Of a stretch of 64,000 bases of DNA, positions 1 through 12,946 are shown one piece after another (the stretch's first letter is position 1; each line of letters begins with the position of its first letter). The notes under the pieces were generated by a model, which saw only the letters and a program-made list of their open reading frames with translations, searched no databases and was not told the DNA's origin. Location of the stretch: assembly GCA_020881915.1 (NCBI GenBank), contig JAJFPB010000009.1, positions 1,302,001-1,366,000 of the forward strand, written 5' to 3'. Origin of the DNA: Paramyrothecium sp. XJ0827 (taxonomy: Eukaryota; Ascomycota; Sordariomycetes; Hypocreales; Stachybotryaceae). Made by a program: the position numbers and the translations under genes.

Positions 1-1030
1 GTCCTCAAGTACGTGGAGAAGACGGCTCATCGGGCTGTCTTTGCCACAGGCCAGGGAGCCAGTGCCGTGGGTTTGACGGCTAGTGTCCGTCGAGACCCAT
101 TGACCAGCGAGTGGACACTGGAAGGCGGCGCGCTTGTGCTGGCAGATCGTGGCACTTGCCTCATTGACGAGTTCGACAAAATGAACGACCAGGATCGTAC
201 TTCGATCCACGAGGCCATGGAACAACAGACCATTTCCATCTCCAAGGCTGGTATCGTCACCACACTGCAAGCCCGCTGCGGTATCATTGCGGCCGCCAAC
301 CCGCTGGGCGGTCGTTACAACTCCACCATTCCGTTCTCGGCCAATGTTGAACTGACGGAACCTATCTTGTCGCGTTTCGATATTCTCTGCGTTGTTCGCG
401 ACACCGTTGAGCCGTCCGAGGATGAGCGGCTTGCTCGTTTCATTGTTGGTTCACACAGCCGCAGCCACCCACAGCCCAAGGGAGCAACACAAGTGACAGA
501 AACCAACGATGACGAAGAGGCCGAAGACGCTTCCCAAACAGCACCAAAGCAGGGGCAGGTACCTCAGGAGCTGCTCCGCAAGTACATCCTCTACGCCAGA
601 GAGCGATGCAGTCCAAAACTCTACCACATGGACGAGGACAAGGTTGCGCGGTTGTTTGCGGACATGAGAAGAGAATCGCTAGCTACTGGCGCGTATCCCA
701 TCACGGTAAGAACGAAACCATGACCTAATTGGAAGATGGCATAGCTAACGAACTGGTGCTCAGGTACGACATCTTGAAGCCATCATTCGAATCAGTGAGG
801 CATTCTGTCGAATGCGTCTTTCAGAGTATTGCTCGTCTCAGGACATTGACCGGGCTATCGCGGTAACTGTCGACAGCTTTGTGGGCAGTCAAAAAGTGAG
901 CTGCAAGAAGGCGTTGGCAAGGGCGTTTGCCAAGTACACGCTCGCCCGTCCTGGAGCTGGGCAAAGGCGAGGCGGGGGCGGTGCGGATGGAAGTCAGCAA
1001 CGGCGCCCGCCAACAGCAGTGATGGGATGA
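1..1030 (+). CDS. MCM2: DNA replication licensing factor MCM2, C-terminal part (5' end outside window)
   Basis: MCM2 is a subunit of the MCM2-7 hexameric helicase that unwinds DNA at replication origins in the nucleus. The window opens inside the AAA+ domain, just after where the Walker A loop should be. I see the Walker B motif [10 protein letters not shown] (about residues 54-63 of the fragment), the sensor-1 stretch IIAAANP, and the arginine-finger motif LSRFD (about residue 125). The wording [18 protein letters not shown] and VVRDTVEP fits MCM2 better than MCM3-7. Exons are 1-705 and 764-1030; the 58-nt intron has a gtaag donor, a gctaac branch point and a cag acceptor, and joins in phase to give [10 protein letters not shown], the start of the winged-helix end. 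The visible part is 323 aa. It ends in a Gly/Arg/Gln-rich tail after [10 protein letters not shown]. Confidence 0.95.
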
Positions 1031-1583
1031 GGATGATGACAGGTGGACCGCATCTGTTGGCTGCGATAAGAATGTTTAGGTTTCTGGGGCGGAGTTCAGG
1101 GATTGCTCGGATAGCGTGGCTGTTGAAGGCTTTGCTCAGGAACACAAGGCAGATCCTGATGAATTGGCAAGGAAGGATGGTAATCACGAGGACTGGCACA
1201 TCACAATTCAGGCATGAGGAAAAGACGACGAATGTGGACTGCAGATGTAAGACTTGGGTTCAATGACGTAAAGAAAGAGGCATGGCGTTGGTTTGCGGAA
1301 TTAGTTTTGAACAAATGGACGAGCTGGACTCTTTGTTTCTAGCTGCAAGCTGCAGTGCATATCAATATGTGCCAGACGATAAATCTCCAGCTCGAATAAT
1401 GGATTCATCTTGACTCGAGAGAAGACAGGGCGATAAACGTGACCGTCCCGGTGTATTATGACTGTAGTTCGTTTACTTCAGTGACGTTGTCTTCGGCTGG
1501 CGTAAGCATTGAAAATGCTTGGGGACTGCAAGCATGATCAAAACCAAAATCTAGTCAATAATAGCTAGTAACAAAAGATTTTT

Positions 1584-1623
<40 letters not shown>

Positions 1624-4059
1624 AAAGCTCGAAAGTTTTACGAACTTCCTTGAACTAATAGAATTTTTGAAGTATTTTACTCTTCAAAATCCAAGTAGAA
1701 GTACCCGCTTATACTACCTGATTTTACTGTATCGCCAATTTTTAATTATTATTATTATTTATTTATTTTTTGCCTACCGCTTGCCCCATTAAACGGGACA
1801 TAATAACCGTGGAATCGGCGAGGCTGTTGATTGGTAATTTTACGCGCATTGCGCATTTACAGCAACACCCGACCCCCGACCCCCAGCTAGGAATTGTCAC
1901 ATCACGTCTTGGGCCTGTGCGCGGGCATCCTCAATTGGGGCATATTTTGCTTCTGTGCCTCCCCCTGGGTGAGATGGGGCGAGCACACGGGAGGGCTCTA
2001 CTGCTATGTGTCTGGGCGGCCATTCTATTATATGTCGCCCGGACGCGGCCAGCTTCTAGTTCCTGCGCATCCCGTTTATGGACGAGAAGCCCTACTTTGA
2101 CGGTAGCCAGAAATATTGAAATCAGCGAAAAGTGAGTTTTGTGGACAAGGATATCCCGGAGAAGAGAAATGGGAACTGCGGAACCAGTCTTCAGGGTCCT
2201 CGTAGTGTGGTGCGTTGGTGACAAAAATTTAGGTCGACCGGAGAAAATAATGTCGCTGAAGTCAATTCCTAACCCCCACACATATCTCTTTTCTGTCACG
2301 CAGGAGGGGTGACCACAATGCTGGAAGCCACTAATCGGGCAAGGAAAGGAGTTCCTGGGTGAACCAGGCCTGGAGTCGCCGAAGAGAATTTGGAGAGCCC
2401 CCCTGTCGCGAAAGTCCCAGGGAAAACCCCCCGAAGCTACCGATGATGCGATTGACGTTGTTTTGCCGGGTGGAGCGCCTGGATAGGGCTGTTCGACGTG
2501 CCAGGGGTTCAAGTCGAGACGATCGGCCCTCCTAGCATCCTTGGGTTCGAGTCGTCAATTGCCCAGGAGAACAGAAACCGCATTCCGTGCATCGATGCAG
2601 CATGATCGATGATTAAACTACGGATCCAATGCGCACACAGACACGCGGGGGGGGGAACGGGTACGTTGGTACGCGTTGGTGCTTGGGTCACATCGCAAAC
2701 GGGGGCGGTCGCTGGCCACGCCGTCGACAGGGATCCTCAGCGCAGAGGTTGACGACGAAGGGGGCCGGAACGGGGACCTTGGCTCGCAGGGATTCCTCTC
2801 CGCCCAACCCCCCTCCCCTCCCCGGCTGGTTGCACTGAACCAACTGCCAAGATCGGATGGCGAGTTGCGCAGCGCTGCGCGCGCACGGAACGCAGGCGCA
2901 AAATGCATCCACCCTAGTTGAGAGTGGACGCTGGAGACCTTTCTGGGCTTGATGGTCGTAGCCTTGCCGTCGAGTTCCCGATTGCCAATTTGCCGCGTTG
3001 CTCCCACCATGGTTTTGCCTTGGTGGTTGAGTCCGATAATCTCGATGGACAGAGATTCGCTGCTCCTTTCTCAACTCTGGTGTGTCGGACAGCTGCCGAT
3101 GATTGCCTGTCTTGGCTGTAACCTCAACCAACACCCCGTCTCGACGTAGATTGTGCGATCTAGGGGTTGGTTGAGCACAGCTTTGCTCGTCCCTCCTGGG
3201 GTAGGCCAATGCCCTGCTTTGCCCGGTTCCTCTCCTTTACCACTTTGCCTCACTCTCAACTTTGGCCCCCATGTGGCCTCCACATCGAACCGCCTCCTCT
3301 TTTTTACCCACAGCGCCTTGAAGTCCAGCTCCTTCGCCGCAACTCCTCCTTGTCCAACGTCCCAAGTCACGTCTTTGCCAAACCACGGCCGCCAGGCAAT
3401 TACAATCGCGACAGATTGCGGGTCAAGATCCAGTACAGCAAGGTACTGAACGAGACCCAATTCGCCCATTCGCTCGGCACCTCGCACGAACCATCTTTGT
3501 TCTCCTTACACCCTTTTTTTGTTCCCGCTCACACATAGTCTCCACCTGCAACATCTTCACAGCACCTTCAAAGGAAAGGACCTTGCCTATCAGCTGTGCC
3601 GCAGAGAGAAGGACACAATTCACATCACCGTCACCAGAAGGAGACAAGGGCCGGCTTGGGGTTCGATGTTCCCGGCGATCAGCACGAGATAACCACCCCA
3701 GCTTATACGGAGTCTAAAGAACGGGTCGTCGTCAGCATCTTACCGTTGTTGGTTCTGACAGCCCATCGCCTTGCATTGCCTACCCCTACGACGTAGCCCG
3801 GCCTTTCGCAACCGCAGAGCCTTACGGGGCGTTGGCCCGGCTTTCTCGAATCGAGAGTAGCCCGCCTACGCTTCTGCCGTGTTTCTCGCAGCGTAGCTGC
3901 TGCCCTTTTATTATTAATGTTTAATCCAAGTTGGGAGCTACTCCGCCTCGTCTGACGCCGAGAGCAGCAAACCTTGTTGGCTCGCCGCTCATCACTCCTT
4001 CAGGTCCACGAGGGCCGAGATCCCATTTGCCAGAATTCCCTGCCGCTTGTCGCTTCGCA
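1031..4059. other. Intergenic region, no supported gene
   Basis: This stretch lies between the MCM2 stop and the first ATG of the membrane-protein gene. It contains an AT-rich patch with a (TA)n run (about 1540-1770). The rest is GC-neutral with C-rich tracts. Open frames of up to 193 codons exist on the minus strand (for example 1931-2512), but they show no family resemblance and no splice-consistent extension. The last several hundred bases are pyrimidine-rich and could be promoter and 5' leader of the downstream gene. Confidence 0.6.
1591..1619. repeat. (TA)n microsatellite
   Basis: An uninterrupted run of about 14 TA units follows a T-rich tract. Confidence 0.95.
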
Positions 4060-7003
4060 ATGGGGCTTCTCGGCAGACAAAGGTCGCCCGATCCCTTATC
4101 ACAACCCACGGACGACGTCGTCTCACTGTCTCCGTCCTCCTCCAAGCGGCGTCAGACCCTAGCCCATCCTCCTCGGTCTCCGGGCTTGTTTTCTGCAGTC
4201 AACGTATTCCGTCGCTCAAGTTACAGGCGCCAAAACTCAGACGACCTCCAGGAAATGATACATCTCAAGGACGATGCTCCCTCTCCTGCCTCGCCACCTC
4301 TCACATCCCCACCCCTCGCGTCGCCGCCGCTGGAATCATCGCGGCCGGTCTCCATCGCCGGGACAGACGCCCTTGGAATCTCCACGTTTCAAAGACGGAC
4401 ATCGCTAGCTCGTGTTCCAGTGGGTTCAAAAGTCGGCAGCCCAACTACACCAGGTTCACAGCACCCGTCTATAGGTTCTCCTTCTCCTCTGTCCTCGGTC
4501 TTCATGAAGTCGCCCACTTGGGATCGCCCCAGCACCATACATGAACAGGAAGCTGAAACTGGGCCTACGGATGACCCCAATCCTGCTAGCTACACCAATG
4601 TCAATGTCGACGAGAGTCGTGCAGCGGATCGACCCCAGTACGCGCCCGTTTCAGGAATGGAACCATCGAATCCAGACAGTTCGGGCCAAGATCTGGACGG
4701 CGAAGCCTTCGCCCAGAAATTTTGTGAGTAGACTTGCCTCATGGCCAATCAGCGCTCTGCTGCTGCCATCATGTTAGATGCTAACACGCCTTGCATAGCT
4801 GAACCACCCAGTTACTGCTCCTCGCGACACTCTATCAACGTTAGCAGAGCTAGCTGGCTAACACTGACCATTTATGCGCTCTCGGTCTACTCAACCATCA
4901 TGAGTGGCATCTGGCTTGTAGTCTCCATCCTCCAGCCCAGATGGGGTCATCAGATTTCTTCCCGCCACGGACTTCTACCGGCTTCCGCAACCCTACTAGC
5001 CGCGCTTGCCGCCAAAACAATTGAAATATCTTTTGTTACCGTTTTCGTCTCTTGTCTCGGCCAGGTCCTCAGCCGAAAGTCGTACAAGAAAGAGTCCCGT
5101 GGTGTCACTCTGGCTGAGATGACGATGCGCAATTGGGTCATCCAGCCTGGCTCTCTCGTCACTCATTTCGAGTCCCTTCCGTACGCAGGCGTCACAGTCC
5201 TCGGCGCCTTGTCCCTGACGGCCACTATCGCGGCCTTGCTCTACACCACCGCGTCCGACGCCATGATCTCGCCCAAGTTGAAGTACGGCGGCTGGGAGTT
5301 CAAGGCTCTTTCCGGTCGAGTTCGCTCCTCGTACGCTAACGTGGGTTACATGAAAGAAACTTGCACTTCTGTGCTGGAGGGATTCGATGAAAACTCCGCC
5401 GAGTCTTGCATGAGCGTACAGTTTTCTGGCCAGTCTTACCGAAACCTCATGTCCTTCATGACCACATGGTCTACACTCCAGGAGAATGACACCATTGTTT
5501 CCGACGACCTGAAAAAGCGACCTGTAGGGACCATGTTGCTGTACGACAATACCACCATGACATCCTCGTGGGTTGAGACCGAGCACAGCAGAGTGGCGGA
5601 TCAGTTTCAGCAGACTGGTCGTATCATCAACAACGCCAGCCTGAGTTTTCCCAATCCGAACATCTACGCGGCCGCCACCTCGCCCCTCAACGATATTCTT
5701 CAACCTGACGACCTAGGTGGTGTTGGAGAATACTCCATCAACGCGGCCGTGCTGTCCCCAACCATCAACGTGTTGTGTGTGAACATGAACCGCGATGAAC
5801 TCGCTCCGCTGATCTATACCGAGTGGCCTAACAGCCTGACAAACGACACTGGCGTGGGGGACCAGAAGATTGGTGCGAATGGCTGGGAAAACCAGGTTCC
5901 AACGCAGGACGAGAATGAATTTTTGAACAGTACCGTTGTTGACGACATCTTCAGGTGGGGCCAAAAATACAACCGGCGGCCCCCTGTTTTCCAGCTTGTA
6001 TGTTTCCTTGTTTCTTCCTCTTGCCAGACACACAAGCTTACCAATTCTTTAGTTCCCCGCGGACCACAATCTCCTTACAAACTCGACTGTCTATTACTCA
6101 GATGCTGCATACATGCTTGGGAAGAACCCAAAGACGGACGACTACAGCCTCTGTGAGCTACGGTCATGGATGTCGCCCAACTGCATGACGCAGTTCAACA
6201 TCTCTGGCACAGGCGGGGCTACCATGCGCGCGGTCTGTGAAGATGCGTGGGACCAGTCTTCCTTCCATTCTACGTCAGATCTCGACCAAGTGTCGGTCGT
6301 AACGTCTAGCGATTGGAAGTGGGTGGCCGACTCGTGGAAACTTTCCATGGACCTCAATGGTGGTGTTTATAACAACAACGCCTCCAACGCCCGCATCCTT
6401 ACGCAGCTGGGACTGACCACATCCGAGCTCCCCAGGAACCTGCCCTCCTTGGCCGAAGCTCTGGCCGTCTTCGCCTCCTCTACCATCGTCATCAGTGCCC
6501 TCGACACCCCACTCACCAAGACTGTCTGGGACCATCAAGGTGCAGACCGCAACATCCTCCCCGAGCCGGGTGCCATTGAGAAGTTCGACGCAAGTCTCGC
6601 CACCCAGCAGTACACGTCAGGCCACACCGCCGGCTGGCAGAAGGTCTTCTACGTGATCCTCGTCCTGGTGTTCGCCATCAACCTGTTCTGCCTGCTGTAT
6701 CTGGCCATGAACTCGGGGCCGGTGACCGACGTGACCGAGCCGCAGAACCTGTTCGCTCTTGCGATCAACAGCCCTCCTAGCGCGCAGATACAAGGCAGCT
6801 GCGGCGGAGGGCCCGAGAAGAGGGACTTGGTCGTGCCGTGGAAGGTCTCGCATGCCGCCAGCATCAACCACTACTTTTTCGAGGAAGCCAACGAGCGCCC
6901 TTGGAGAGGCAGGTATTCCAAGCAAGCCTTTAGCACTTCTAGGGATCCTGGCGAGAATGGGAACAGCGCGTACAGGGTGTCCACTACCGCCAGTCAAGTC
7001 TGA
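4060..7003 (+). CDS. Large four-pass membrane protein of unknown function
   Basis: I do not recognise a characterised family; it looks like a conserved fungal hypothetical. Exons are 4060-4723, 4799-5997 and 6053-7003, giving 937 aa. Intron 1 has gtgagt, gctaaca and catag; intron 2 starts gtatgt and ends tttag. The start is the first ATG after an in-frame TAA at 3922. Residues 1 to about 220 are disordered and rich in Pro/Ser. Hydrophobic segments lie near residues 241-266, 280-312, 350-371 and 817-842. Between the third and fourth is a long domain of about 440 residues with several N-x-S/T sites and scattered Cys, likely extracytoplasmic. The C-terminal tail of about 95 residues is polar. 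This arrangement suggests a plasma-membrane or endomembrane protein with one big exposed loop; the function is not inferable. Confidence 0.8.
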
Positions 7004-7596
7004 ATAATCTTAATGAGAGTGGAGAAATAAATAAAGAAAAACTGGACAAGTGGTTTACTGCGAAATGGCATGGTAACCGCTGAAGAGAATAATTGAGTCA
7101 TGATCAAACCGCGTCGAAGGCTTGAAAGCAACTTCGAATCACTAATATTAGCTTGGGTATACAAAGCGGGCATTCTTGCCATATCTTGCCGGTGCATAGC
7201 ATAGCGGCGTTTTGAATAACGAACAAATTTGGTTCACCACTTTTCAACAGGCGTCTTATGTCCATTCTATGCGTGCGGCGAACAGCAGGTGCATTACGTA
7301 CTCGTCTTGCTTGATAGTCATTCACCTTTTAGTGATTATTTCCCTTCCACACTGCCAGAGTTCACTGGATCGTGAATGTGGTATTGACCCCTCGGGTCAC
7401 ATCAAGAGATTCTAGACTCAGCTGGTGCTCCAAATTAGGTCATGGATTTTTTCCTATCAATGAAGGATACTGTTCTTGAGTTGGGAGAGTTTCATCTAGT
7501 CCATGCTTCGTGATACACATAGGTCTGCACAATCTCCTCGCTTCACCCGACCTTGCCGGAAACGCAGGCGGTCTCCTGCGTACTGCAAAGGCTTCA
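7004..7596. other. Convergent 3' intergenic region
   Basis: This is the space between two genes ending towards each other. Overlapping AATAAA hexamers at 7026-7035, just after the stop at 7003, could be the polyadenylation signal of the upstream gene. No coding feature is supported. Confidence 0.6.
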
Positions 7597-10500
7597 TCAG
7601 CTCTCTCCTGCACTGCTCAATGGCGGCTTCTGTTGGTCTCCGATGATGCTCTTTCTCCGGTCCTGCACCTCTCCTTCCAGCGTTGCATCCTTGGCGCTGT
7701 CATCCACATCGAGGCCTTTACTCTTCTCCTGTCTCTCCGTCTCCTCAGACTCATCTTCAGAATCATCGACGTAGGGACTCGGCCGTACGACCTTGAGCTT
7801 AACAGCGTCCTCTTTCGAGTCTCCGTCGTTAGCCTTGTAGTAGATACGTAGGCCAACTACTGCGACAGCATTCCAGGGGTCCTTCTCAAATTCGTCGGTC
7901 GGGTTTGGTTCCTCAACAGCAGGTGCCGGAGCAACGGGAATGACAGGTCGTCTACTTTGGCTTCGATACGATTCGATTTGTATGTCTAACTCCCGGTCGG
8001 AAAGGTCAGACAGCGAATCCAAGCTATAGTCGTCATCATCATCGTCGCTAGCGGATTCACATTCGGAAGAAGGACGATCATGATTAGCATGAGGTTTCTC
8101 CTCCTTCGGTGCGCCTCCTGTATTCCCAGGGGATTCGGTCGCTTGCTTTTCGACAACTTCGAGCTTGGATTGAGCTGGTGCTTCCTCAAAACGGACCACT
8201 GGAGTTGAAGATTGGGATTTTTCTCCGGATGCTGTAGATGACCCCGCTGGATCCTCGGAAGCTTTGGCCTGTTCTTGGGAGGGCTCAGACGAAGACTCTT
8301 TTTTGTGGTTGTCGGAGGGTATGGTTTCCTCCTTCGATTCCTTCGAGGTACCATTCTCAATACTCTTTGTACCTTTCGACTCCTCGGCGGCTTTGATAGG
8401 AATCTCATCAGCAGGCACTCCATTCGTTGTAGCGCCGTTGATGCCGTTGACGCCCTCGTTTGCCACCTTGGCGCCACGTCGAGCGGCTTTCTTCTCTGCC
8501 TTCTTGGCTTTCTGTTTTTCCTTTCGCTTGATACGCTTCTGGCGATCTCTGTGCAACTTCTTTGTCTTCAGGTAATGCGCTTCCTCTCGATTGTCCAAGA
8601 TTTGCTTCTTCAAGTCCTGCTTCTCTTTCTCCTTGATCTTCTTCTCGTGGGCCTCCCTAATCTGTTTTTCTTCATCTGTCTCCACAACTTTCCCTTTTCC
8701 GTGCGCCAGATCGTAGGCCAGGCCAATTCTTGTGAGTTTCTCTCGGCGCTTCTTGACATTGTTCCGGATAACTTCCTCGATTGGCAGGTATCCTTCATAG
8801 CGGTTCGCGTCTACCTTGACGCGGACATCATATTCGCCTGCCTCGAGCTCCAGTTCAACATTGACGGAGCGCCTCATGCGGTAAGGAGCCTGGCTGCGGA
8901 CAAGATAATCCTCCTGGCCCGACTTGTGCAAGCGGAAGCCAAGCTCAAAGCGATACTGCCCCTCAAGGCCACGAAAGTAGCGATCGTCAAGCTGTGCTAG
9001 CACAATCACCACAGATCCAGGTTTCGGGAGGGTGAAAGAGAAGTAGGTATCATGGTAGTCCAATGCCCAAGGAATGGTAAGCGTTGTCCACAGCTGGTTT
9101 ACGCGCCAATCCTCGCTGAAGAGGCGTGTTCTCTCGAAAGCTTGGTATTTACGCAACAGATCTTCATATGAGATCCAGAAATCTCCGTCATCGCCAAAGC
9201 GGTGGCCAAGCTTTTCGAGCCATTCGGGTGTCCATTCCTTCGAGCCGTCGCCTGTGAAAACATTAGCATGAGTGATCAGGAAGATGGCATTGGTCATGGT
9301 CGCGTGAATCTTACTCCATGCGCCTTTCCATTCGCCTTTTCCCCAAGGGTTTTTAAGACGAAGGAGGCGGTGTCCGTCAATCTCAACGGCCTTTTGGATA
9401 GAGTATGCATGCAACTCAACGATGCCCTTCCTCTCTCCCCAATTGATCCCCCAAACGCCGGTGCTGCACCCGAAAAGAAACTCTTGGTTGACTTTGAGTA
9501 GCTCCTCCTTCCAAAAATACTCCTGATTCATGGGTCAGCGGTGCTTAGTCTACTAGAAGGTATTTGGATCTGACCTTGTCGAGAATATCGGCAGTGTAGA
9601 GCTCAGAGGTAACACCACCAGTAAGATCCTCAATGCCCTCGCCTCCAAACCCTCCTTCTATAGCCGCATAGTCACCGTGGGCCTTGGCAAAGCACTTTTC
9701 GAGAAGTGGTAGCCATGTTTCCTGCGGGTTGGAGCATTGAGCAAAGTACAGTGCGCTGCTGTTGGATTGGTAGATCTTCCGGTAAGCCTCTTCTGGGTTT
9801 ATTCGTTCCAGTTCATCGAAGAGGAGGCGATCCAAGTAGCCCTCATCGTAATCAGCCTTGGTGAGGTACAGCTATCTGTTCATTAGTCAAAGGCATGGCT
9901 GGAGGAGTGAGGATGCCACTCACGAAATCGTCGACAATCTCAGAAATCCACTCGCCATCACGATAGAGACAGAATCCGTATACACCGCAGTCAACGTCAT
10001 GCGCAACACAGAGCCTCTCCACAAGGCTTGGCTTGTTGCTCAGCGTGCACAGAGCGGCCATGAGCCAGCAGTCACCGTCTCGGCCCTGCCTCACGTCATT
10101 AGCACTAGGGCCGTCGATGTAGAACTGCGGCTTGTCGAAGATGTCGATGACCCGCTTGGCACTTTTGGGGCTGAACTCATAGCCAGGGGCTTTGGCATCT
10201 TTTATGTTGGCGAGAGACTCAAGACAATCACGGGCGCCAAGCTTGAGGTCGGCCTCGAGATCAAAGTGAGGATCGCGATACTTCTTGTTGATACGGCGGC
10301 ACTCTTTGACAATCTTCTCGACCTTAGCCCGGCACATAGCCGCGGCGTCGTTGTAGGAAGCTTGGGTGGTTGTGGAAGTACATTTTGTCTTGGCGTTCTT
10401 GCGGGCAATCCTGTCGGCCAGTTGATTATGAGGAACAACTGTGGTTGCTGGACGTGAGTTGTTGTGTTAGCCCAATCATTTCCCGCGAACACAGGATTGC

Positions 10501-10715
10501 AGGGTCAGGTAGGCAAAGAACTGAGAGAGGCGTGGGCACTGACCTCTGCCGGGAGTTTTGGTGGTGAACTTGGACCAGAACTCATCAATGGCCTCCTGAG
10601 GCGTCTGCTGTTTCGGTGCGCGCTTCACAGGCGCCATGGCGAGATTGTCTGCATCCGGGATGGACCCTCGGCTGAGATACATCAGCTCGGAACGATTGTC
10701 GCCGTCGTCTGACAT
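7597..10715 (-). CDS. Calpain-type cysteine protease (family C2)
   Basis: Exons on the minus strand are 10715-10544, 10447-9924, 9871-9575 and 9522-7597, giving 972 aa; the introns are 96, 52 and 52 nt and phases join correctly. The papain-like calpain core is complete: catalytic Cys in GRDGDCWLMAAL (about C184), His in HAYSI (about H369) and Asn in LKNPWG (about N389). A calpain domain-III-like beta region follows (about residues 440-570). After it comes a Lys/Glu-rich stretch likely to be coiled coil, then a long acidic disordered tail with a run of Asp (DDDDDDY). No EF-hand penta domain is visible, so this is not a classical calcium calpain. The long charged tail differs from what I recall of the pH-signalling calpain PalB/Rim13, so I do not assign that role. 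The start MSDDGDN is the first ATG in frame with the first exon's conserved part. Confidence 0.9.
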
Positions 10716-12946
10716 TGCCACTTCGCGAAACTGGCGGGCAAGAGCGCGAGAGCACAACTGGCGGAAAGTCCAGGCGGGAAATGCGACGGGATGCGCTTGC
10801 TGCTCCGCCGCGAAGCACAACAATCAGAAAATAAAAGGGCCAGAAATGAGCTGCGGATATCTCACAGGCAGCGAGGTCAAGGGCCGAGTGAGGTAAGGCA
10901 GTTACACGATGGCTTTGGAGGCAGAAAATGAAGTACAAATGCAAAGGGAAACCCAAGACGCGGCCATGAATGACCCTAGCCTTTTCTTATATAGTAGCAG
11001 ATCGTGTCGTTCTTTTGCGTGTGCATCTACTGCGTATGCGACTGTAGAACAGGGGAGCTCACGAGCCAACCAACTCCGAGGCACCTGGCCATCTCCAAGG
11101 ACATGAGGCTGAAGTGCCCTGCCGAAGCAACGCGCGGTAAGGCTAGCCATCACCGCGGGACTACTCTGCTTCAAAGGGGAAGGGGGCTGTAAGCACCAAC
11201 GCATGCCCAGCAGCCAACCAAATGTCCCAGACCCGCAGCATCAAGCACCCTCTGCTTGCATCAAAGAGTGACGGCACACGGTCGGGGCAAAATGCCGTTT
11301 CTGATTTATTTACGAGGTGGTGCAAGAAGGGAAAATACTATTCGCTTTCCATCGTCATATTCCCTGCGCAGGAAAGAATGGGAACCACTATATACCTTAC
11401 CCCTGATTGGAGGCGATCCATGGATTCGTAAAGGCTGTTGCCAGACACGGCCTGCTGACCTGGACGTTCGGAGACTTACATGCAAGCAAGAAGCATGAGT
11501 CAGCTCAGCTCGGAAATCACCAGCGTTGTATCGCCTTCATTTCAAAAGTTGTCCAGGAATCAAATCGCGCGTTTTCCGAAGCCGAGCGCGTGAGGCTCTT
11601 CGCCATATGACCAGGCAGCGTGGTGACGCGGCTTGGCAGGGCACAAGTAAGGAAGACGTATGAACGGAACCCAGGAATTGTGCCACTCAACTCGTCATTT
11701 GCAACTTTGCCTATGCATCACCTAATCTCCTCTACCCTAGAATGCAACGTGCCAACCTCTTCTGAGCAGCACGTCCAAAGTGACAGTCCGTACCAACCCC
11801 TATGGAACAATTCCTCTTTTTCTGCCTTTCCCACCGTGATTGCGTCGTGCGATGAGGTTTGCAGCCGTGCCTTCAGCGCTCAGACAGCGGCCGAATCACC
11901 TGCACTGCTCATCTCGCCGCGACTTCAATAACACTTCATCGTTCCCCGCCATTCGTCTCAACCCTGGCCGGATGCGTGCCCACCCTGCAAATCCTCGCCC
12001 TTCAAGATTGCGGGCATATTAGTCCGAGGGGAGTAACGCCTTTGCGGTTGAGGGCAGAGCTCGCACCGGATTCCGCTCTCCAAACTCCCAGTCACAACAC
12101 GGGTCACACGGAATCTTGCGGGGTATATCCATCGCCGGTGCCTTCAACCCTTCGTTTACCGTTCGTCGTCATTAAGACTCGTGTGACCTATGTGTCGTTC
12201 ATTTCCAACCTCGAAGTTGCTTGGAAAGGTAGCCCCCCAGAGATGTGAGTTCGTTTCCCCATGAAAGATATCATAAGCCATGGTGCCACACAGCTGTACC
12301 ATAGGCATACCGTTTGCCCAAAGAATAGCTGATCAGGATCCGTTGGTTACATTGAGGTGCGTTGGCAATTGCGTGGGAAGAGACAAAGCAAAGGTGAGTT
12401 GGAAACCTTGACCCCCAACCACCCCATGCCATCAGCATGTTGCCAAGCCCCTTTCATTGCCTTCGCACCCAGTTTCACCCCTGTGCGCTTCCACCATTTA
12501 TCTTCATATCCAAGCAAGAGAAATGGACAGTTTCCGCAACCACGACTTTTCCGTTGCCGTTCGCTTCTAATGCTTCAAACGATGGTAATATCATTCAAAG
12601 AAGGTGGTGAGTGGTCGTATCGAGAGAAGAAGAAAAAAAATCCCGAAAGACGCCATGCAAAGCACACGATGCCCAAGGCCTTGCAGGGTCATGCTGTGCC
12701 CATGTTCAAGCAATAAAACTCAAAAGGAAATATGTAGAGATGAGGAGGATGCGGTGTGTCTCGTGCGTCCGACATGAAAGTAGAAACAAAAATAAAACAT
12801 GCAAACAGGCCATATGGGTTCGAGGCGGGCTCTTCACCAGTGTGAAAAGCCATTCTCAACACCATTTTCTCATATCAACCCTTGGAGGCCATGCCTGCAC
12901 TGGTACAAGGGCGATTTCAGCCGAGACGCGACCCGGCCATCCTCGT
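10716..12946. other. Intergenic region, no supported gene
   Basis: This contains the upstream region of the calpain gene and the 3' side of the CCHC protein gene. Several open frames of 60-130 codons occur on both strands, but none has recognisable domains or splice-linked partners. No repeat was seen. Confidence 0.5.

Noticed and set aside
1931..2512. A 193-codon minus-strand frame after MCM2
   Set aside because: No family resemblance, no splice-linked partner and irregular composition.
2501..2560. Sequence resembling a tRNA B box (gggttcgagtcgtc)
   Set aside because: No matching acceptor stem, A box or cloverleaf could be built around it.
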